From assembly GCA_903858685.1 (NCBI GenBank), contig CAIOJR010000261.1, positions 1 through 63,329 on the forward strand: a stretch of DNA of 63,329 nt, given 5' to 3'. Positions 42,396 to 52,318 of the stretch are shown one piece after another. The stretch comes from an uncultured Caulobacterales bacterium (GTDB lineage: Bacteria; Pseudomonadota; Alphaproteobacteria; Caulobacterales; Caulobacteraceae). Below the pieces are notes generated by a model that did not search any database, was not told where the DNA came from, and worked only from the letters and a program-made list of their open reading frames with translations. Within the stretch, counting starts at the first letter, position 1. Every line of letters begins with the position of its first letter. The position numbers were made by a program, and so were the translations under genes.

Positions 42396-43511
42396 TCAAC
42401 CGTCTTCGGTATAAGAAAGCAGGGTCAGGCCCGACAAAAGGGCCAGAAGCGGCGGTGTCCAGGCAGCGAAGACGGGCGGTATCACGTCCGACTTCCCCAG
42501 TGCGTTGCAAAGCTGGTTGAGAAAGAAGATCACAAACCCCAAACCGAGCGCCGCTCCGGCCAGCCGCGCCAGTCCGCCCAGCCGCATCAGGCGAAGCGAA
42601 AAGGCCGCTGCCAGAAAGGTCATGCCTGCAAACATCAGGGGCGTGGCCAGAAGCTGATCGAATTGCAGCCTGTAGCCCGTCGCCGAAAATCCCGCCCGTT
42701 CTGTGCGCGAAATGATCCCGGGCAGGTTCCAGAAGGGCACGGCGGCAGGTGCGGCGAACCTTTCCAGCGCTGTGGATTCATCCAGGGTGGAGGGAATGGA
42801 ATAGGTTCCGTACTGCTCCGCCGGCGCGCCCGGTTCAGCCGATCTGGCGCCGGTCAATTGCCACTGTCGATTTTTCAGGACCGCCTCCCTGGCGTCCACG
42901 CGCTGGCGAAAGTCCAGATGGCCGTCCGGGCGGACATTGTAGCGAAAGAGAGACACGTCGAGCAGGCGGATGCCGACCCCCGGCGCCCTTCTGCGGGCAT
43001 GGATGATGACCTGGGTGCGACCATCGCCTTGCCTCAGCCAGACCGGTTTTGGGCCTTCGCCCAGATAATTTTCCATCATCGCGGCTTCACGACGCTGGAA
43101 CTCTGCATTGAGGGCCGAGGCGATAGGGTTGAGGGCGAGCACGGTCACGACCCCGATGGCGGCGGCGGCGAGAGCGGCCGGCATGATGAAACGCCAGGCT
43201 GAAAGGCCAGCCGCGCGCATGGCAATCAGTTCCGAGCGGCGGTTCAGATTCACAAAGGCCACCAGCACCCCGAACAGGAAGGTGAAGGGCAGGAGCAGGA
43301 GGATCAGCGACGGGCTTTGCAACAGGGTCAGGTAGAAGGCGTCTGTGGGATTGACGTCCTTCATCCGTCCGCCCAGCGTGCGAGACAGGTCGACGAAATT
43401 GATCAGCATGATCATGGTCGCAATCACGCCCAAAGCACCCGCCACGCCGCGCAGAGTGTGGGCCAGGACATAGGTTTCGATGCGCAACAGATGCAGACGA
43501 ATCCGGCTCAT
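42396..43511 (-). CDS. lptG: LPS export ABC transporter permease LptG
   Basis: The 371-residue inner-membrane protein belongs to the YjgP/YjgQ family: three N-terminal helices, a periplasmic beta-jellyroll (about residues 130-270) and three C-terminal helices. The coupling segment reads LNRRSELIAMRAAGLSAWRF, the usual site that contacts the LptB ATPase. Start overlaps the lptF stop by ATGA. The order lptF-lptG identifies this as LptG. Confidence 0.93.
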   Translation of the reverse strand: MSRIRLHLLRIETYVLAHTLRGVAGALGVIATMIMLINFVDLSRTLGGRMKDVNPTDAFYLTLLQSPSLILLLLPFTFLFGVLVAFVNLNRRSELIAMRAAGLSAWRFIMPAALAAAAIGVVTVLALNPIASALNAEFQRREAAMMENYLGEGPKPVWLRQGDGRTQVIIHARRRAPGVGIRLLDVSLFRYNVRPDGHLDFRQRVDAREAVLKNRQWQLTGARSAEPGAPAEQYGTYSIPSTLDESTALERFAAPAAVPFWNLPGIISRTERAGFSATGYRLQFDQLLATPLMFAGMTFLAAAFSLRLMRLGGLARLAGAALGLGFVIFFLNQLCNALGKSDVIPPVFAAWTPPLLALLSGLTLLSYTEDG

Positions 43512-44653
43512 GTCCGGCGCTCCACGGCGCTCACGGGCAGGGGCTCAAACGCGACCAGGCCAGCGCCGCTTTGAAAGCGTCTGGGATAGAGCTTTCGCGC
43601 GACATGGATGATCGGGATGATCGGGATCAGATATTGCAGGACGTTGAGCGCAGGCGTGCCGTCGCACAGGGACTGGGCCGCAAAGCCCAGGATACGCACG
43701 ACGATCGCGGTTCCCGCCACAGCCCCGATCCTGCGCCCATAGCCCACCCGGCTGAACGACCCGCCCAGGACGCCATAGACCGCCAGGGCCATGAAGGTGA
43801 TGGTGTAGAGCGGCGATGACAGCCTGTAATTTCCCTCGGTCAGGAACTTTTTCTTGTTGCGCAGGTCCCAGATGTTGCTGGTGTCGGGATAGAACAGCTC
43901 ATGCAGGTACCGGTCGGAGATCTTGTAGCTGACCTGCTCTGTGGTGTTCAGATAGGGCGTCAGGTCGAAGACGTATTCGCCAAAGGCCAGATAGTTCAGC
44001 ACGCCCTTGGCGTTGAACTGCTGGTTCGACCCGCTCTTCAGGATCATGACCGGATGGTTGTTGCGCGATGTGATCAGGCCGCGGTCTGCGGTGAAGGTCG
44101 ACGACTCGCCGTTCGGCTTGTCTTCGTGGATGAAGACATTCTTCAAAAGCCCCTCAGAATCAACGGACTGCGCGTAGACGGTCAGGCCCGCTGACGGACT
44201 GTTGAACTCGCCCTCGCGCACCAGGCTGGCGGCAAGGTCGGTGCGGACCCGAAACAGCTCGTCCCTCAGGGCGCGCATCGCGGCCGGCTGGACCCACAGA
44301 TTGACGACCAGGGTCAGAAGCGCCGCCGCCACCGCCATCCGAAAGGCGGGCGCGGTGACCTGCCAGCGGCTCATGCCGCCAGCATAGCAAACCACGATTT
44401 CCTGCTCCGTATGCAGCCGGTTCAGCGTGAACAGGGTCGCCACGAACACCGCAATCGGCAGAACCATGGCCAGCATCTGCGGCAGGGTCAGAAGGATGAC
44501 CTTGACGAACACCGCGACGCCCTGATGCTGACCCACCAGAATGTCCAGAAAGGTCAAGGTCTGGCTCAGAATCGCGACAGCCCCCAGCGCAGCCGTGGCG
44601 GCGGCGGCCGGACCTAGCAACTGGCGGAACAGATATCGGTCGATCAATCGCAT
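43508..44653 (-). CDS. lptF: LPS export ABC transporter permease LptF
   Basis: The 381-residue protein has the same layout as LptG: MRLIDRYLFRQLLGPAAAAT at the N-terminus, then the coupling-helix region LNRLHTEQEIVVCYAGGMSRW, a periplasmic domain (FTADRGLITSRNNHPVMILK) and three C-terminal helices. With LptG and LptB it pulls lipopolysaccharide out of the inner membrane. It is the first gene of the lptFG-lptD-surA-pdxA-rsmA string and is divergent from pepA, so the promoter lies in 44654-44914. Confidence 0.93.
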   Translation of the reverse strand: MRLIDRYLFRQLLGPAAAATAALGAVAILSQTLTFLDILVGQHQGVAVFVKVILLTLPQMLAMVLPIAVFVATLFTLNRLHTEQEIVVCYAGGMSRWQVTAPAFRMAVAAALLTLVVNLWVQPAAMRALRDELFRVRTDLAASLVREGEFNSPSAGLTVYAQSVDSEGLLKNVFIHEDKPNGESSTFTADRGLITSRNNHPVMILKSGSNQQFNAKGVLNYLAFGEYVFDLTPYLNTTEQVSYKISDRYLHELFYPDTSNIWDLRNKKKFLTEGNYRLSSPLYTITFMALAVYGVLGGSFSRVGYGRRIGAVAGTAIVVRILGFAAQSLCDGTPALNVLQYLIPIIPIIHVARKLYPRRFQSGAGLVAFEPLPVSAVERRT

Positions 44654-44914
44654 CAGGGGTCGCAGACAGCCACTCTTCGCACGGACGCGTTCCGGCGACT
44701 CGGACCAAGCCTTGATCGAGACCGTCGCTCACCGGTTCTACAGCCGCCGTCACGCGGCGCCAACTGAACAAACCGCCTATGGGGCGCCGCAGGGCTTACT
44801 CATCCGCATCTTGCGGCCTATATCGGTGGGCTTGAGGGTGCGGATCGTCGTTCAGTCGTGCGGGTTCGGCTCACCAGATTGTCATTCCTGCCTGTCACCG
44901 GAGCCTTGAAGTCC

Positions 44915-46396
44915 ATGCAGATCGTTTTCACTACGCCCGGCGCCCCCGAGACGCTGAACGCCGGTCTGGCAGTTCTGGCGCTGGAAAAAGCGCAACTGTC
45001 CGCAGCGGCGGTCGCTGCGGACGCGGGTCTTGGCGGCGCGATCAGCCGCGCTGTCGGCTTGGGGCGTTTCACCGGGGCCAAGGGTCAGGTGCTGGACCTG
45101 CCTTTCCCAGTCTCTGGCGGGCCTGCGCGCGTGGCGCTGATTGGAACGGGCGCATCAGAGATCTGCGCCGCCGTCGCCGAACACGCGGGCGCCCAGGCCT
45201 GGAAGAGCCTGTCGGCCAGCGGTGTCGAAACCCTGATCATTTCTCTGGCGGGATTGGGGACGGACGCCGCAGCGCACGCCGCTTTCGGCGCGAGCCTGGC
45301 CGCCTATCGGTTCGACCGCTATCGGACCAGGGAAAAGCCGGAGGCCAAGCCCTCGGTCGACAAGGTGGTGATCGAAACCGATGACGTCGCCGCCGCCGAG
45401 ATCGCTTTTGCGCCGCTGAAGGCGCTGGCCGACGCGACCACCTTCGCGCGCGATCTGGTGTCTGAACCCGCTAATATACTCTATCCGGCGTCCTTTGCGG
45501 CGCGGGTCCAGGCGCTGACCGCAGTCGGTCTCACAGTCGAAGTGCTGGGTGAGGCGGAGATGGAAAAGCTTGGCATGGGGTCGCTGCTCGGCGTGGGGCA
45601 GGGCAGCCGCCGAGAGAGCCAGCTGGTCGTCATCCAGTGGCGCGGCGCGGTTGATCCGGATTCGCCCCCGATCGCCTTTGTCGGCAAGGGCGTGACCTTC
45701 GACACGGGCGGCATATCGCTCAAGCCCGCCGACGGCATGGAAGACATGAAGTGGGACATGGGCGGGGCGGGCGCGGTGTCTGGACTGATGCATGTGCTGG
45801 CGGGTCGCAAGGCGCGCGTTAATGCTGTGGGCATTCTGGGTCTGGTGGAGAACATGCCCGACGGGAACGCCCAGAGGCCGGGCGACATCGTCACCTCCAT
45901 GTCCGGCCAGACCATCGAGGTGATCAATACCGACGCGGAGGGCCGTCTCGTTCTGGCCGATGCGCTCTGGTATTGTCAGGACCGGTTCAAGCCGCAATTC
46001 ATGATCGATCTGGCCACCCTGACCGGGTCCATCATCATCGCGCTGGGCAACGACTATGCGGGTCTGTTCAGCAATAATGACGAACTGTCCGGCCGGTTGC
46101 TTGCGGCGTCCGAGGCTGAGGGCGAGGGGCTGTGGCGCCTGCCTCTGCCGGCCGCTTATGAAAAGCAGATCGAGAGCATGGCCGCCGACATGAAGAATGT
46201 GGGCGGACGTCCGGGCGGCTCCATCACGGCGGCGCTGTTCCTTCAGCGCTTCGTGAATGGTCTGCCCTGGGCGCATCTGGACATCGCCTCGACCGCCTGG
46301 AAGAAGCCGTCCGCCAATCCGACCATTCCCGACGGGGCGACGGGCTTTGGCGTGCGTCTGCTGAACCGGCTCGTGGCCGACCACTACGAAGCCTGA
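44915..46396 (+). CDS. pepA: Leucyl aminopeptidase (M17 family)
   Basis: The 493-residue product from ATG 44915 (GGAG 11 bases before) begins MQIVFTTPGAPETLNAGLAV. The open frame extends upstream to 44858 without homology. The catalytic domain has VGKGVTFDTGGISLKPADGM, then MKWDMGGAGAVSG, and the family signature NTDAEGRLVLADAL, which together bind two metal ions. It is a cytoplasmic hexameric aminopeptidase; PepA of E. coli also binds DNA. In alphaproteobacteria it is typically followed by holC, as here. Confidence 0.94.
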   Translation: MQIVFTTPGAPETLNAGLAVLALEKAQLSAAAVAADAGLGGAISRAVGLGRFTGAKGQVLDLPFPVSGGPARVALIGTGASEICAAVAEHAGAQAWKSLSASGVETLIISLAGLGTDAAAHAAFGASLAAYRFDRYRTREKPEAKPSVDKVVIETDDVAAAEIAFAPLKALADATTFARDLVSEPANILYPASFAARVQALTAVGLTVEVLGEAEMEKLGMGSLLGVGQGSRRESQLVVIQWRGAVDPDSPPIAFVGKGVTFDTGGISLKPADGMEDMKWDMGGAGAVSGLMHVLAGRKARVNAVGILGLVENMPDGNAQRPGDIVTSMSGQTIEVINTDAEGRLVLADALWYCQDRFKPQFMIDLATLTGSIIIALGNDYAGLFSNNDELSGRLLAASEAEGEGLWRLPLPAAYEKQIESMAADMKNVGGRPGGSITAALFLQRFVNGLPWAHLDIASTAWKKPSANPTIPDGATGFGVRLLNRLVADHYEA

Positions 46397-46406
46397 GGCA
46401 GGGGCC

Positions 46407-46865
46407 ATGAGCGAGGCGGCGTGCGAGGTCTGGTTCTACCATCTTGAGCGAACGGCTCTGGATCAGGCCTTGCCCGAGCTGCTCGAAAAGACGCTGGCGC
46501 GGGGATGGCGCGCGCTGGTGCGGGCCACGATGACCCAGCGCCTTGACCACCTTGACGGCTGGCTTTGGGCCTATCGGGAAGACTCATTTCTACCCCACGG
46601 TCGCGCCGACGAGCCGGAGGCGTCACGTCAGCCCGTGCTCCTGACCATCGGCGATGACAATCTCAACAGCGCCCAGGTGCTGTTTCTGGTCGATGGCGCC
46701 GAGGCGGACCGGTTCGACGGCTTCACCCGCTGCATCGACCTGTTTGACGGGCGCGACGAAACGGCGGTGGCGGCCGCGCGCGGTCGCTGGAAGAAGGCTC
46801 GCGCGGCCGGCTGCACCGTCGCCTATTGGCGCCAGGGCGAACGGGGTTGGGAAAAGCAGGCCTGA
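46407..46865 (+). CDS. holC: DNA polymerase III chi subunit
   Basis: The 152-residue protein begins with CEVWFYHLERTALDQALPEL and has LLEKTLARGWRALVRATMTQ, WLWAYREDSFLPHG and QPVLLTIGDDNLNSAQVLFL, the standard blocks of chi. Chi links the clamp loader to single-strand-binding protein. It lies 10 bases after pepA and is probably in the same transcript. The gap to the convergent ABC-F gene is 34 bases. Confidence 0.92.
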   Translation: MSEAACEVWFYHLERTALDQALPELLEKTLARGWRALVRATMTQRLDHLDGWLWAYREDSFLPHGRADEPEASRQPVLLTIGDDNLNSAQVLFLVDGAEADRFDGFTRCIDLFDGRDETAVAAARGRWKKARAAGCTVAYWRQGERGWEKQA

Positions 46866-46899
46866 ACCGACAGCTAAGGCGATGGATGAATGGGTCCGC

Positions 46900-48795
46900 C
46901 TATCCCTCAGATAGGACACGCATTTCCTCGAAGGCCTCAGCCGCTGCAATCCACTCGGCTTCTGCGGCTTCAAGCCGATGGGCGGCCTTGGCGCGCTTGT
47001 CGCCAAGCGCCTTGGCGCCTGTCGGATCTCGCTGATAGAGCCCCGCATCGGCCAGGCTGGCGTCGAGCGTCTCCACCTCCTTGGTGCAACGCGCCATGGT
47101 GGCCTCGGCCGCTTCCAGCTTGCGCTTCAGGGGACCAAGCTGGGCGGCGGCGGACTTTGACGACAGGCGCGGCGGCGGCGGCGGCGCGACGGCGACCTCC
47201 TCCTTCACCTGAGTCGGGGCGCGGGCGGCGACGCGGGCGCGGTCCAGCACGAACCTGGCATAGTCGTCCATGTCCCCGTCGAACGGCTTGACCGTGCCGT
47301 CCGCCGCCAGCCACAGCCGGTCCGCCACCAATTCCATCAGGGAGCGGTCATGGGTGATCAGGATGACCGCGCCCTCATAGTCGTTCAGGGCGTCGAGCAG
47401 GGCGCGCCGGCTGTCGATGTCGAGGTGGTTGGTGGGCTCGTCGAGAATCAGCAGGTGCGGCGCCTGCATGGCCACCAGATTGAGCAAAAGTCGCGCCCGT
47501 TCGCCGCCGGACAGGTTGGAGACCGTCGTTTCCTGCTTGTCGAAGCCAAGGCCGAACTGGGCCAGCCGTGAGCGTCGCTGATGCTCCGCCAGATCAGGCA
47601 GGGCCCGGCGAATGATCTCCAGAGGCGTGTCGGTGGGGTCCAGAGCTTCGATCTGATGCTGGTGGAACCAGCCGACCTGGATGCGGCGGTCGCGGTGCAG
47701 ATGGCCGTGCATGATCGGCAGGGCGCCCGCGATCATCTTGGCGAATGTGGACTTGCCGGCGCCATTGACGCCCAAAAGGCCGATCCGGTCGTCAATATCC
47801 ATGCGCAGGTTCAGGCGGCGCAGAATGGCCTTGCCGTCATAGCCCACCGTCGCGTCCTCCAGCCGGATCAGCGGCGGCGGGAGGGGGCGCAAGGGCGAAT
47901 TGATCAGGAAGGGCGCAATCCGCTCCTCAATCGTGGTCGCTACAGGTTGCAGCTTGGCCAGACGCTTCAGGCGCGACTGGGCCTGGGTGGCCTTGGAGGC
48001 CTTGGCGCGAAAGCGGTCCACAAAGCTTTGCAGGTGCGCGCGCTCTGCGTCCTGCTTCTGCTTGGCGGAGGCTTGCAGACGGATCTTTTCCGCGCGCGCC
48101 AGCTCGAAAGCGTCATATCCGCCGGTATAGAGCTCTAACTTCGCCTCTGCGAGATGAAGGATGTAACCTACGGAATTATTGAGAAGTTCCCGGTCGTGGC
48201 TAATGATGATCGCCGTGTGCGGATACTTCTTCAACCTGGCTTCCAGCCAGAGCGCGCCTTCAAGGTCGAGATAGTTGGTCGGCTCGTCCAGCAGCATCAG
48301 GTCCGGCTCGGCGAACAGGGCCGCCGCCAGCGCCACGCGCATCCGCCAGCCGCCGGAAAACTCGGCCATCGGGCGGCTCAGATCTTCCTGACTGAAGCCC
48401 AGACCCACCAGAATTTCCGCAGCGCGCGAGGGCGCGCGGTCGGCGTCAATATCGATCAGGCGGCCATAGATCTCGCCAAGACGCTCCGGCTCGGCGGTGT
48501 CCAGTTCCGCCATCAGGCTGGCGCGCTCAAGATCAGCGGCCAGGATCGTCTCCATCAGGCTGATCGGCGTGGCCGGATGTTCCTGATCCACGGTGGCCAT
48601 GCGCGCCTGCCGCGGAAGGCTGAGATCGCCGCCGCCCGGAACCAGTTCACCCTTGATCAGTTTGAACAGGGTCGACTTGCCGACTCCGTTTCGCCCGACA
48701 AGCCCCACCTTGGCGCCCACAGGCAGGCTCACGCTCGCACGGTCGAAAAACCGGCGGCCCCAGGCGTCAAAAGTCAGGTCTTTGATCTGTAGCAT
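46900..48795 (-). CDS. ABC-F family ATPase (YheS/Uup-like)
   Basis: The 631-residue protein has two ATPase domains and no membrane segments. The first has [13 protein letters not shown], an atypical signature [12 protein letters not shown] and [17 protein letters not shown]. The linker is rich in charged helix. The second has [24 protein letters not shown] and [13 protein letters not shown]-terminal coiled coil ([14 protein letters not shown]) follows. ABC-F proteins act on ribosomes (translation factors, antibiotic protection). The length and tail fit YheS/ABCF3-like members. It is divergent from ndk. Confidence 0.93.
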   Translation of the reverse strand: MLQIKDLTFDAWGRRFFDRASVSLPVGAKVGLVGRNGVGKSTLFKLIKGELVPGGGDLSLPRQARMATVDQEHPATPISLMETILAADLERASLMAELDTAEPERLGEIYGRLIDIDADRAPSRAAEILVGLGFSQEDLSRPMAEFSGGWRMRVALAAALFAEPDLMLLDEPTNYLDLEGALWLEARLKKYPHTAIIISHDRELLNNSVGYILHLAEAKLELYTGGYDAFELARAEKIRLQASAKQKQDAERAHLQSFVDRFRAKASKATQAQSRLKRLAKLQPVATTIEERIAPFLINSPLRPLPPPLIRLEDATVGYDGKAILRRLNLRMDIDDRIGLLGVNGAGKSTFAKMIAGALPIMHGHLHRDRRIQVGWFHQHQIEALDPTDTPLEIIRRALPDLAEHQRRSRLAQFGLGFDKQETTVSNLSGGERARLLLNLVAMQAPHLLILDEPTNHLDIDSRRALLDALNDYEGAVILITHDRSLMELVADRLWLAADGTVKPFDGDMDDYARFVLDRARVAARAPTQVKEEVAVAPPPPPRLSSKSAAAQLGPLKRKLEAAEATMARCTKEVETLDASLADAGLYQRDPTGAKALGDKRAKAAHRLEAAEAEWIAAAEAFEEMRVLSEG

Positions 48796-48890
48796 GTCAT
48801 TCGATGAAACAGGGCCGCTTGGCCTTTGGCGAAGCCGCCGCTATAAGCCCGCGACCTCCTCCAAACGCAAGACATTCAGCGAAAGCAGTC

Positions 48891-49310
48891 ATGACCCAAC
48901 GCACTTTCTCCATAATCAAGCCTGACGCGACCCGCCGCAACCTGACCGGCGCCATCAATGCCGTCATCGAAGGCGCGGGCCTGCGCATCATCGCGCAACG
49001 TCGTATTCTCATGACCCGGGCTCAGGCCGAGCGCTTTTACGGCGTGCACGCCGCGCGCCCGTTCTTTGGCGAACTGGTCGACACCATGACCTCCGCGCCG
49101 GTGGTTGTGCAGGTGCTGGAAGGCGAAAACGCCGTGCCGCGCTACCGCGAAATCATGGGCGCCACCAACCCGGAAGCCGCCGCTGAAGGCACCATTCGCA
49201 AGCTGTTCGCGCTCAATGTCGGCGAAAACTCGGTTCACGGTTCGGATTCGGATGAGAATGCGGCGCTTGAAATCGCCCAGTTCTTCTCTGAAGCCGATAT
49301 TGCGGGCTGA
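48891..49310 (+). CDS. ndk: Nucleoside diphosphate kinase
   Basis: From ATG 48891 the product is 139 residues, the family's usual length; an upstream in-frame start at 48804 would add a non-homologous tail. It begins [20 protein letters not shown] and carries the active-site His116 in [16 protein letters not shown], which is phosphorylated by ATP and then donates phosphate to other nucleoside diphosphates. An imperfect 12-bp hairpin lies 10 bases past the stop. Confidence 0.96.
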   Translation: MTQRTFSIIKPDATRRNLTGAINAVIEGAGLRIIAQRRILMTRAQAERFYGVHAARPFFGELVDTMTSAPVVVQVLEGENAVPRYREIMGATNPEAAAEGTIRKLFALNVGENSVHGSDSDENAALEIAQFFSEADIAG

Positions 49311-49320
49311 GGTCGCGCCG

Positions 49321-49371
49321 GGCCTGTTTCAGGCTCGATACGACATTGCTCTGATTGAGCTGGAACAGGCC
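49321..49371 (+). terminator. Inverted repeat between ndk and the next gene
   Basis: GGCCTGTTTCAG (49321-49332) pairs with CTGGAACAGGCC (49360-49371) with a single U-G wobble; the loop is 27 bases. No T-tract follows, and the ribosome site of the next gene comes directly after it. It could be a weak ndk terminator or an RNA structure affecting the membrane-protein gene. Confidence 0.35.
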
Positions 49372-49385
49372 GGGGAGGCGCTTTC

Positions 49386-50444
49386 ATGATCAGGTTTGAA
49401 CACCTGTCGCGGGGCGTCGCCTCGGCCTGTCTCGTTCTGACGGCGCTGTTGATGGCGTTCGGCCTGTGGACGGCCTTCACGCCCGGTCCGCCTGACGCCG
49501 CGCCGCCGCCCCTGCCGGAACAGGGCGGTGGCGATCTTGGCCTTTATCGGGGCATCGTCGCCAAAATGCGCCTGGGCGCGCCCTATGAGGCGACGGCGAT
49601 CTCCGAGCAAAGGGCCAGGCGCTATCCTCTCAGGCCGTTTCTGGTGGTGCGCCCACCATGGCTGGCCAATTTTCTGGCGCGACTGCCCAGTGACGCGGTG
49701 GGCGATCTGATTTTGGCGGCGGTGGGGCTGTGCGGCGTGATCGTCTGGTCGCTCCGTCTTCTGGAGTTGAAACCGGGCCTGGCGCCGCTGGCGGTCATGG
49801 TGGTGTCGGTCGTGAGCGGCGCCATTCCCGCCATGGTCGGCCATGACGAGGCCCTGTTTCATGAGACCTGGGCCGGGCTTCTGATCTTTCTGTCCTTTGG
49901 CCTGCGTACGGAGAAGCGATTTGCCGCGGCGGTTCTGGCAGGCCTGCTTGCGGCGCTGATCCGCGAACTGGCCATGCCCTATCTGGCGCTGATGGCGGTC
50001 CTGGCCCTGACGGAACGTCGATGGCGCGAGGCGGGGGCCTTTGGCGTCGCCCTGATGATCGCGCTCACGGCTCTGGCGGCGCACGCCCATGCGGTTCATC
50101 TTCTGACCAATGCTCAGGACATGGCCTCTCCCGGCTGGCTCAAGGCCGGAGGATGGCGGTTTGTGTTGTCGACCGGCCAGTGGAACATGTTTGTCGTGGC
50201 CGCCGGGCCATGGCTCGCCGCTGTGCTGATCCCCCTGTCGCTCTTGGGCGCCGCCGCATGGGCCGGGCCGACGGGCCTGAGGCTGACCCTGCTGCTGGCC
50301 GGATATGTCTTCGGCTTCATGCTGATCGGGCGGCCCTCCAACCTCTATTGGGGGCTGGTGATCGCACCGCTCGCAGGACTAGCCCTCGGTTTTGCGCCAT
50401 TGGGGCTATGGGCGTTGGGACGCAGAATTCTTGGTCGTCGCTGA
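49386..50444 (+). CDS. Hypothetical polytopic membrane protein
   Basis: The 352-residue product has about 8-9 hydrophobic segments; GGGGAGG lies just before the ATG. After the first segment comes a periplasmic loop with PPPLPEQGGGDLGLYRGIVA and ERRYPLRP-like ARRYPLRPFLVVRPPWLANF. Later segments contain the short motifs VGHDEALFHETWAGLLIF and ALIRELAMPYLAL. This pattern (large first loop with acidic and Arg residues, then many helices) recalls GT-C glycosyltransferases such as DUF2029 or ArnT-like proteins, but no signature is strong. Function unknown. Confidence 0.7.
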   Translation: MIRFEHLSRGVASACLVLTALLMAFGLWTAFTPGPPDAAPPPLPEQGGGDLGLYRGIVAKMRLGAPYEATAISEQRARRYPLRPFLVVRPPWLANFLARLPSDAVGDLILAAVGLCGVIVWSLRLLELKPGLAPLAVMVVSVVSGAIPAMVGHDEALFHETWAGLLIFLSFGLRTEKRFAAAVLAGLLAALIRELAMPYLALMAVLALTERRWREAGAFGVALMIALTALAAHAHAVHLLTNAQDMASPGWLKAGGWRFVLSTGQWNMFVVAAGPWLAAVLIPLSLLGAAAWAGPTGLRLTLLLAGYVFGFMLIGRPSNLYWGLVIAPLAGLALGFAPLGLWALGRRILGRR

Positions 50445-50497
50445 AATGGCGTGTTGCGTCTGACCCTGGGTCATAGTTGCGAGGTGGCTAGGTCCTG

Positions 50498-51292
50498 ATG
50501 GAGTTCCACTTGTCCGCCTCTGCATCCCTCCGATACCTGTCCACCGCCGAGACCGCAAAAGCGCTTGGCGTTACGGCCCGGGCGCTTCGCATCTATGAAC
50601 GCCGCGGACTGGTCTCGCCGCTTCGCACCAGCGCCGGCTGGCGCGCCTACGGGCCGCAAGCCCTGGCGCGTCTGCATCAGGTCCTGGCCCTGAAGCGGAT
50701 GGGGTTGAGCCTCAATGAGATCGCCCAGCTTCTGGTCGGGCGATTACAGGCGCTGGACGCCGTTCTCGCCTTGCAGGAGGACGTCCTGATCCGACGCCAG
50801 AGCGAACTTGAGCGCGGCCTGACGCTGGTGCGTCGCGCCAGATGCAGGCTGGCGGCGGGCGAGACCCTTTCTCTGGACGACCTGACACACCTCACACGGG
50901 AGACCACAATGTCTGAACAAATACCTGAATGGGCTCAGAAAATGAAGCCGATCGTCGAGCGGGAATTCACCCCGGCTGACCGCGACGCCATGACCGCCAT
51001 TGGTGGCGATTTTGATCCGATCAAGGTGAAGGCGCAGTGGGACGCGTTGATCGACGAGGCCAAGTCCCTCGTCGGCAGCGATCCTTCGACTCCCCAGGCG
51101 CTAGGTCTGGCCCGGCGCTGGCGGGACATGGTTCACCGCGCCACAGGCGGTGATGCGGCGCTGAACGCCAAGCTGGGAGCGGTGTGGCAGGAAGGCTTCA
51201 AGGACCCTGATGTGCGGCCCGTCCTGCCGTTCGGGCCGGAGGTCATGGCCTGGGTCGGCTCTGCCATTGCGCTTCTGCCCAAGGAGGGCTGA
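50498..51292 (+). CDS. MerR-family regulator with TipAS-type ligand domain
   Basis: The 264-residue protein has an N-terminal MerR winged helix (about residues 13-80: STAETAKALGVTARALRIYE, RRGLVSPLRTSAGWRAYGPQ, LKRMGLSLNEIAQLL), a long coiled-coil dimer helix, and a C-terminal globin-like TipAS domain (about 140-264: FTPADRDAMTAIGG, AKSLVGSDPSTPQALGLARR, WRDMVHRATGGD). TipA of Streptomyces activates transcription on binding thiopeptide antibiotics; related proteins bind other amphiphilic drugs. Start 50498 is uncertain. The target genes are not evident next to it. Confidence 0.88.
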   Translation: MEFHLSASASLRYLSTAETAKALGVTARALRIYERRGLVSPLRTSAGWRAYGPQALARLHQVLALKRMGLSLNEIAQLLVGRLQALDAVLALQEDVLIRRQSELERGLTLVRRARCRLAAGETLSLDDLTHLTRETTMSEQIPEWAQKMKPIVEREFTPADRDAMTAIGGDFDPIKVKAQWDALIDEAKSLVGSDPSTPQALGLARRWRDMVHRATGGDAALNAKLGAVWQEGFKDPDVRPVLPFGPEVMAWVGSAIALLPKEG

Positions 51293-51296
51293 GGCG

Positions 51297-51734
51297 TCAG
51301 ATCAGCGGCGCCAGATCCGGCGCCGTCCATTCACGGCGGGCGCGAACGCTGAACAGCGTCTCGCGCCGCCAATGGCGCAACAGCCATTGCGGGTCGTCCA
51401 GACCAGAGTCGAGCACAGCATTTACGGCGTCGCACAGGCTGGTCCCTTCTGGCAACGCCGCCAGCGCCTTGCGGGCGGCGATCAACGAGGCCTGGGTGAT
51501 GGTCTCGTGATAGCCGGCCGTGTCGGTGTTCTGCCCTCCGCAGGCCTCGTTATACCGACGGATCAGGTTTGGCATGTCGCGTTCGACGACAATGTCCCGG
51601 CGCGTCTGGATCAGCCAGACCGTGGCGGCCCAATGGGCTTCGTGGGTCCATTGGGCCTTGGGAAGAGTGCATTCCACCATGCCCAGACCGATGGCCGCCA
51701 CGTCCTCGTCACGCTCAAAGCGGCGCCCGGTCAT
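51297..51734 (-). CDS. Conserved hypothetical protein
   Basis: The 145-residue soluble protein contains WTHEAHWAATVWLIQTRRDI, then IRRYNEACGGQNTDTAGYHE and TIT, and ends with DPQWLLRHWRRETLFSVRAR. The blocks TH-x-AH, YN...G...NT...GYHETIT and LL.HWS/R..L.S. I recall from uncharacterised proteins found across bacteria; no reaction is known to me. Its start overlaps the purN stop by ATGA, making it the last gene of a purM-purN unit. Confidence 0.75.
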   Translation of the reverse strand: MTGRRFERDEDVAAIGLGMVECTLPKAQWTHEAHWAATVWLIQTRRDIVVERDMPNLIRRYNEACGGQNTDTAGYHETITQASLIAARKALAALPEGTSLCDAVNAVLDSGLDDPQWLLRHWRRETLFSVRARREWTAPDLAPLI

Positions 51735-52318
51735 GGGCCGCGCACCGCTTCAGCCGCCTTGGCCAGGCAATCCGGATAGAGCCTGTGCTCCAGAGTCAGC
51801 ACGCGCAGCGCCAGATCGTCCGGCGTGTCGCCGGGCGTGATGGCCACGCTGGCCTGACCCAGAATGGGGCCTTCGTCCACGCCTTCGGTGACGTAGTGAA
51901 CGGTGCAGCCGCAAAAGGCGTCGCCCGACGCAATGGCGCGCTCATGGGTGTGCAGGCCGGGATAGAGCGGCAAAAGGCTGGGGTGGATGTTCAGCATCCG
52001 CCCGGCCCAGGCGCGAACCAGAAACGGCGTCAGGACGCGCATATAGCCCGCCAGCGCGACCAACTCGACACCGGACTGGCGCAGCCGCGCGTCGATCATG
52101 CGTTCGTGCGATTCACGGTCCTTGCCGAACGGGCGATGATCAATCGCCGCGGTCTCGATCCCTTCGGCCGCCGCCTTTGCAAGTCCGCCCGCATCGGGAT
52201 TATTGGCGACGACGAGCACGATCTCGGCCGGATAGGCGGGGTCCTGGGCTGCGCGGATCAAGGCATCCATGTTCGAGCCCCGGCCCGAGATCAGAACGGC
52301 GGTGCGGACGCGGCTCAT
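51731..52318 (-). CDS. purN: Phosphoribosylglycinamide formyltransferase
   Basis: The 195-residue enzyme transfers a formyl group from 10-formyltetrahydrofolate to GAR in purine synthesis. It has [17 protein letters not shown] at the N-terminus, the active-site block [20 protein letters not shown] and [15 protein letters not shown] with the catalytic Asp. ATG 52318 overlaps the purM stop (ATGA); the open frame upstream is the shadow of purM. Confidence 0.96.
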   Translation of the reverse strand: MSRVRTAVLISGRGSNMDALIRAAQDPAYPAEIVLVVANNPDAGGLAKAAAEGIETAAIDHRPFGKDRESHERMIDARLRQSGVELVALAGYMRVLTPFLVRAWAGRMLNIHPSLLPLYPGLHTHERAIASGDAFCGCTVHYVTEGVDEGPILGQASVAITPGDTPDDLALRVLTLEHRLYPDCLAKAAEAVRGP

